A stretch of 64,000 nt of DNA from an uncultured Acetobacteraceae bacterium (GTDB lineage Bacteria; Pseudomonadota; Alphaproteobacteria; Acetobacterales; Acetobacteraceae). Where the stretch lies: assembly GCA_943912335.1 (NCBI GenBank), contig CALTUD010000007.1, forward strand, positions 55,147 to 119,146, written 5' to 3'. A program made the position numbers and the translations under genes. A model generated the notes under the pieces. The model worked only from the letters and a program-made list of their open reading frames with translations. It was not told where the DNA came from and ran no database searches. Positions 63,005 through 64,000 of this stretch are shown here, piece after piece; positions within the stretch are counted from its first letter, which is position 1; each line of letters opens with the position of its first letter.

Positions 63005-63322
63005 ATGTACGCAGTCATCCGCACCGGCGGAAAGCAGTATCGCGTGACCCCGCAGCAGGTGCTGAAGGTCGAGAAGCTCGATGTCGAGCCGGGCGCAACC
63101 TACACCTTCACCGACGTGCTGGCCCTGGGTGGCGGCGAAGGTGCGGCCGTGATCGGCGCTCCGCTGGTTCCGGGCGCCACCGTGACCGCCACGGTGATCG
63201 CGCAGGACAAGCTCGACACGGTCATCATCTTCAAGAAGCGTCGCCGGCAGAACAGCCGCCGCCGCAACGGCCATCGCCAGCCCGTGACGGTGCTGCGCAT
63301 CGGCGAGATCAGCGCCGCCTGA
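63005..63322 (+). CDS. rplU: 50S ribosomal protein L21
   Basis: 105 residues, full length. MYAVIRTGGKQYRV and the KKRRRQNSRRRNGHRQ basic tail region are diagnostic of bL21. It binds 23S rRNA in the large subunit. Followed by rpmA 67 bases later and then obgE, the conserved order across bacteria. Confidence 0.97.
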   Translation: MYAVIRTGGKQYRVTPQQVLKVEKLDVEPGATYTFTDVLALGGGEGAAVIGAPLVPGATVTATVIAQDKLDTVIIFKKRRRQNSRRRNGHRQPVTVLRIGEISAA

Positions 63323-63389
63323 ACCCGAAGGGGCAGCCCAGCGCCGCCCCGAGGATGTCGGCAGCACAGTCAGCACAGGAGTTCAGGCA

Positions 63390-63659
63390 ATGGCACATAA
63401 GAAAGCAGGCGGTTCGTCCCGCAACGGTCGCGATACCGCCGGCCGCCGTCTCGGCGTGAAGAAGTTCGGCGGCGAGAGCGTGATCGCCGGCAACATCATC
63501 ATCCGCCAGCGCGGCACCAAGGTGAAGCCCGGCCGCAATGTCGGCGTGGGTCGCGATCACACCATCTTCGCGCTGGTCGACGGCCACGTGAAGTTCGAGA
63601 CCCGCGCCGAAGGCCGGGTGCAGGTGTCGGTGGACGCCCCGGCGCTGGCCGCGGAATAA
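63390..63659 (+). CDS. rpmA: 50S ribosomal protein L27
   Basis: 89 residues, starting MAHKKAGGSSRNGRD, the L27 N-terminus that reaches the peptidyl-transferase centre and contacts tRNA. No cleavable N-terminal extension of the Firmicutes type is present. Downstream lies a terminator, then obgE. Confidence 0.97.
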   Translation: MAHKKAGGSSRNGRDTAGRRLGVKKFGGESVIAGNIIIRQRGTKVKPGRNVGVGRDHTIFALVDGHVKFETRAEGRVQVSVDAPALAAE

Positions 63660-63688
63660 CCGCTTCCGCACGGTTGGTTCTTCCAGAA

Positions 63689-63715
63689 GGGTCGGCCGCA
63701 AGGCCGGCCCTTTTT
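63689..63715 (+). terminator. Intrinsic terminator after rpmA
   Basis: GGGTCGGCC and GGCCGGCCC form a 9-bp stem (one G-T wobble) around GCAA, followed by TTTTT at 63711-63715. It lies 30 bases after the rpmA stop and would separate rplU-rpmA from obgE, or act as a partial attenuator. Confidence 0.85.
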
Positions 63716-63783
63716 CCATCCCCTGCCCTTTCCCGCCGCGTTCCGCCCATCCGGCCCCGGAACCTCGATTCGGACCGTATGCG

Positions 63784-64000
63784 ATGAAGTTTCTCGATCA
63801 GGCCAAGATCTATGTGCGCTCCGGCGATGGCGGCGACGGCGTCGTCGCGTTCCGTCGCGAGAAATACATCGAGTTCGGCGGACCAGACGGCGGCAATGGC
63901 GGCAAGGGCGGCGATATCTGGTTCGAAGCCGTCGCCAATCTCAATACGCTGATCGATTTCCGCTACACGCAGCATTTCCGCGCCCGCAAGGGCGGCAACG
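63784..64000 (+). CDS. obgE: GTPase ObgE/CgtA (partial, runs off the right edge)
   Basis: The first 72 residues are present from the ATG at 63784. They carry the Obg glycine-rich fold: FLDQAKIYVRSGDGGDGVVAFRREKYIEFGGPDGGNGGKGGD, cited as AKIYVRSGDGGDGVVAFRRE and GGPDGGNGGKGGDIWF. Obg-family GTPases act in 50S ribosome assembly and stress control. The G-domain is beyond the window. Gene order rplU-rpmA-obgE is as expected. Confidence 0.96.
   Translation, partial: MKFLDQAKIYVRSGDGGDGVVAFRREKYIEFGGPDGGNGGKGGDIWFEAVANLNTLIDFRYTQHFRARKGGN

Overview
The window is a GC-rich, gene-dense stretch of a Gram-negative alphaproteobacterial chromosome. The gene content points to Acetobacteraceae (acetic acid bacteria and relatives). 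Evidence: a miaB-phoH-ybeY-corC cluster, an opgG-opgH pair with opgC elsewhere, PoxB-type pyruvate:quinone oxidase next to dihydroxyacetone kinase and an acetate symporter, and compound palindromic repeats in gene spacers. This placement is inference; no 16S rRNA gene is present. Genes abut or overlap by ATGA/GTGA/TTGA in many places, and several starts appear to be TTG or GTG with a good Shine-Dalgarno (SD) sequence.

Layout. 0-5 kb: tamA-tamB outer-membrane translocation module on the minus strand. 5-10.7 kb: plsC and the miaB-phoH-ybeY-corC RNA/membrane housekeeping cluster, closed by a palindromic repeat. 10.7-13.6 kb: thioesterase, enoyl-CoA hydratase, CDF metal transporter, DUF2628 protein. 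14-19 kb: GNAT protein and the opgG-opgH periplasmic glucan operon with a third secreted protein. 19-23 kb: divergent operon of a royal-jelly-like protein, a cupin-like protein and a VOC protein, then an alginate-export-type porin. 23-30 kb: small proteins, a DapA-like aldolase with a FUSC membrane protein, HtrA/DegP with a VOC protein, and an SGNH hydrolase. 30-35 kb: LysR with a divergent SDR, opgC, and Mrp/ApbC.

35-40 kb: a three-gene operon of a YfiR-like periplasmic protein, a TonB-dependent receptor and a membrane GGDEF-EAL protein, which looks like an outer-membrane-to-c-di-GMP signalling unit. 40-46 kb: SUV3-like helicase, a second palindromic repeat, class I ribonucleotide reductase with candidate NrdR boxes, and a second diguanylate cyclase. 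46-53.4 kb: three regulated units, namely TetR with two operators facing a cytochrome P450; a LOV-histidine kinase-receiver hybrid (a predicted blue-light sensor); and Lrp with a perfect palindrome facing a class V PLP enzyme and a TSUP exporter.

53.9-61.2 kb: poxB, dihydroxyacetone kinase, DUF485, actP and a porin, all in one direction. Its three longer spacers each carry hairpins, the most elaborate just before the kinase start. This group would link pyruvate-to-acetate oxidation, dihydroxyacetone salvage and acetate uptake. 61.3-64 kb: MarR, a 0.9 kb gene-poor stretch, tRNA-Ser(CGA), and rplU-rpmA-obgE running off the right edge.
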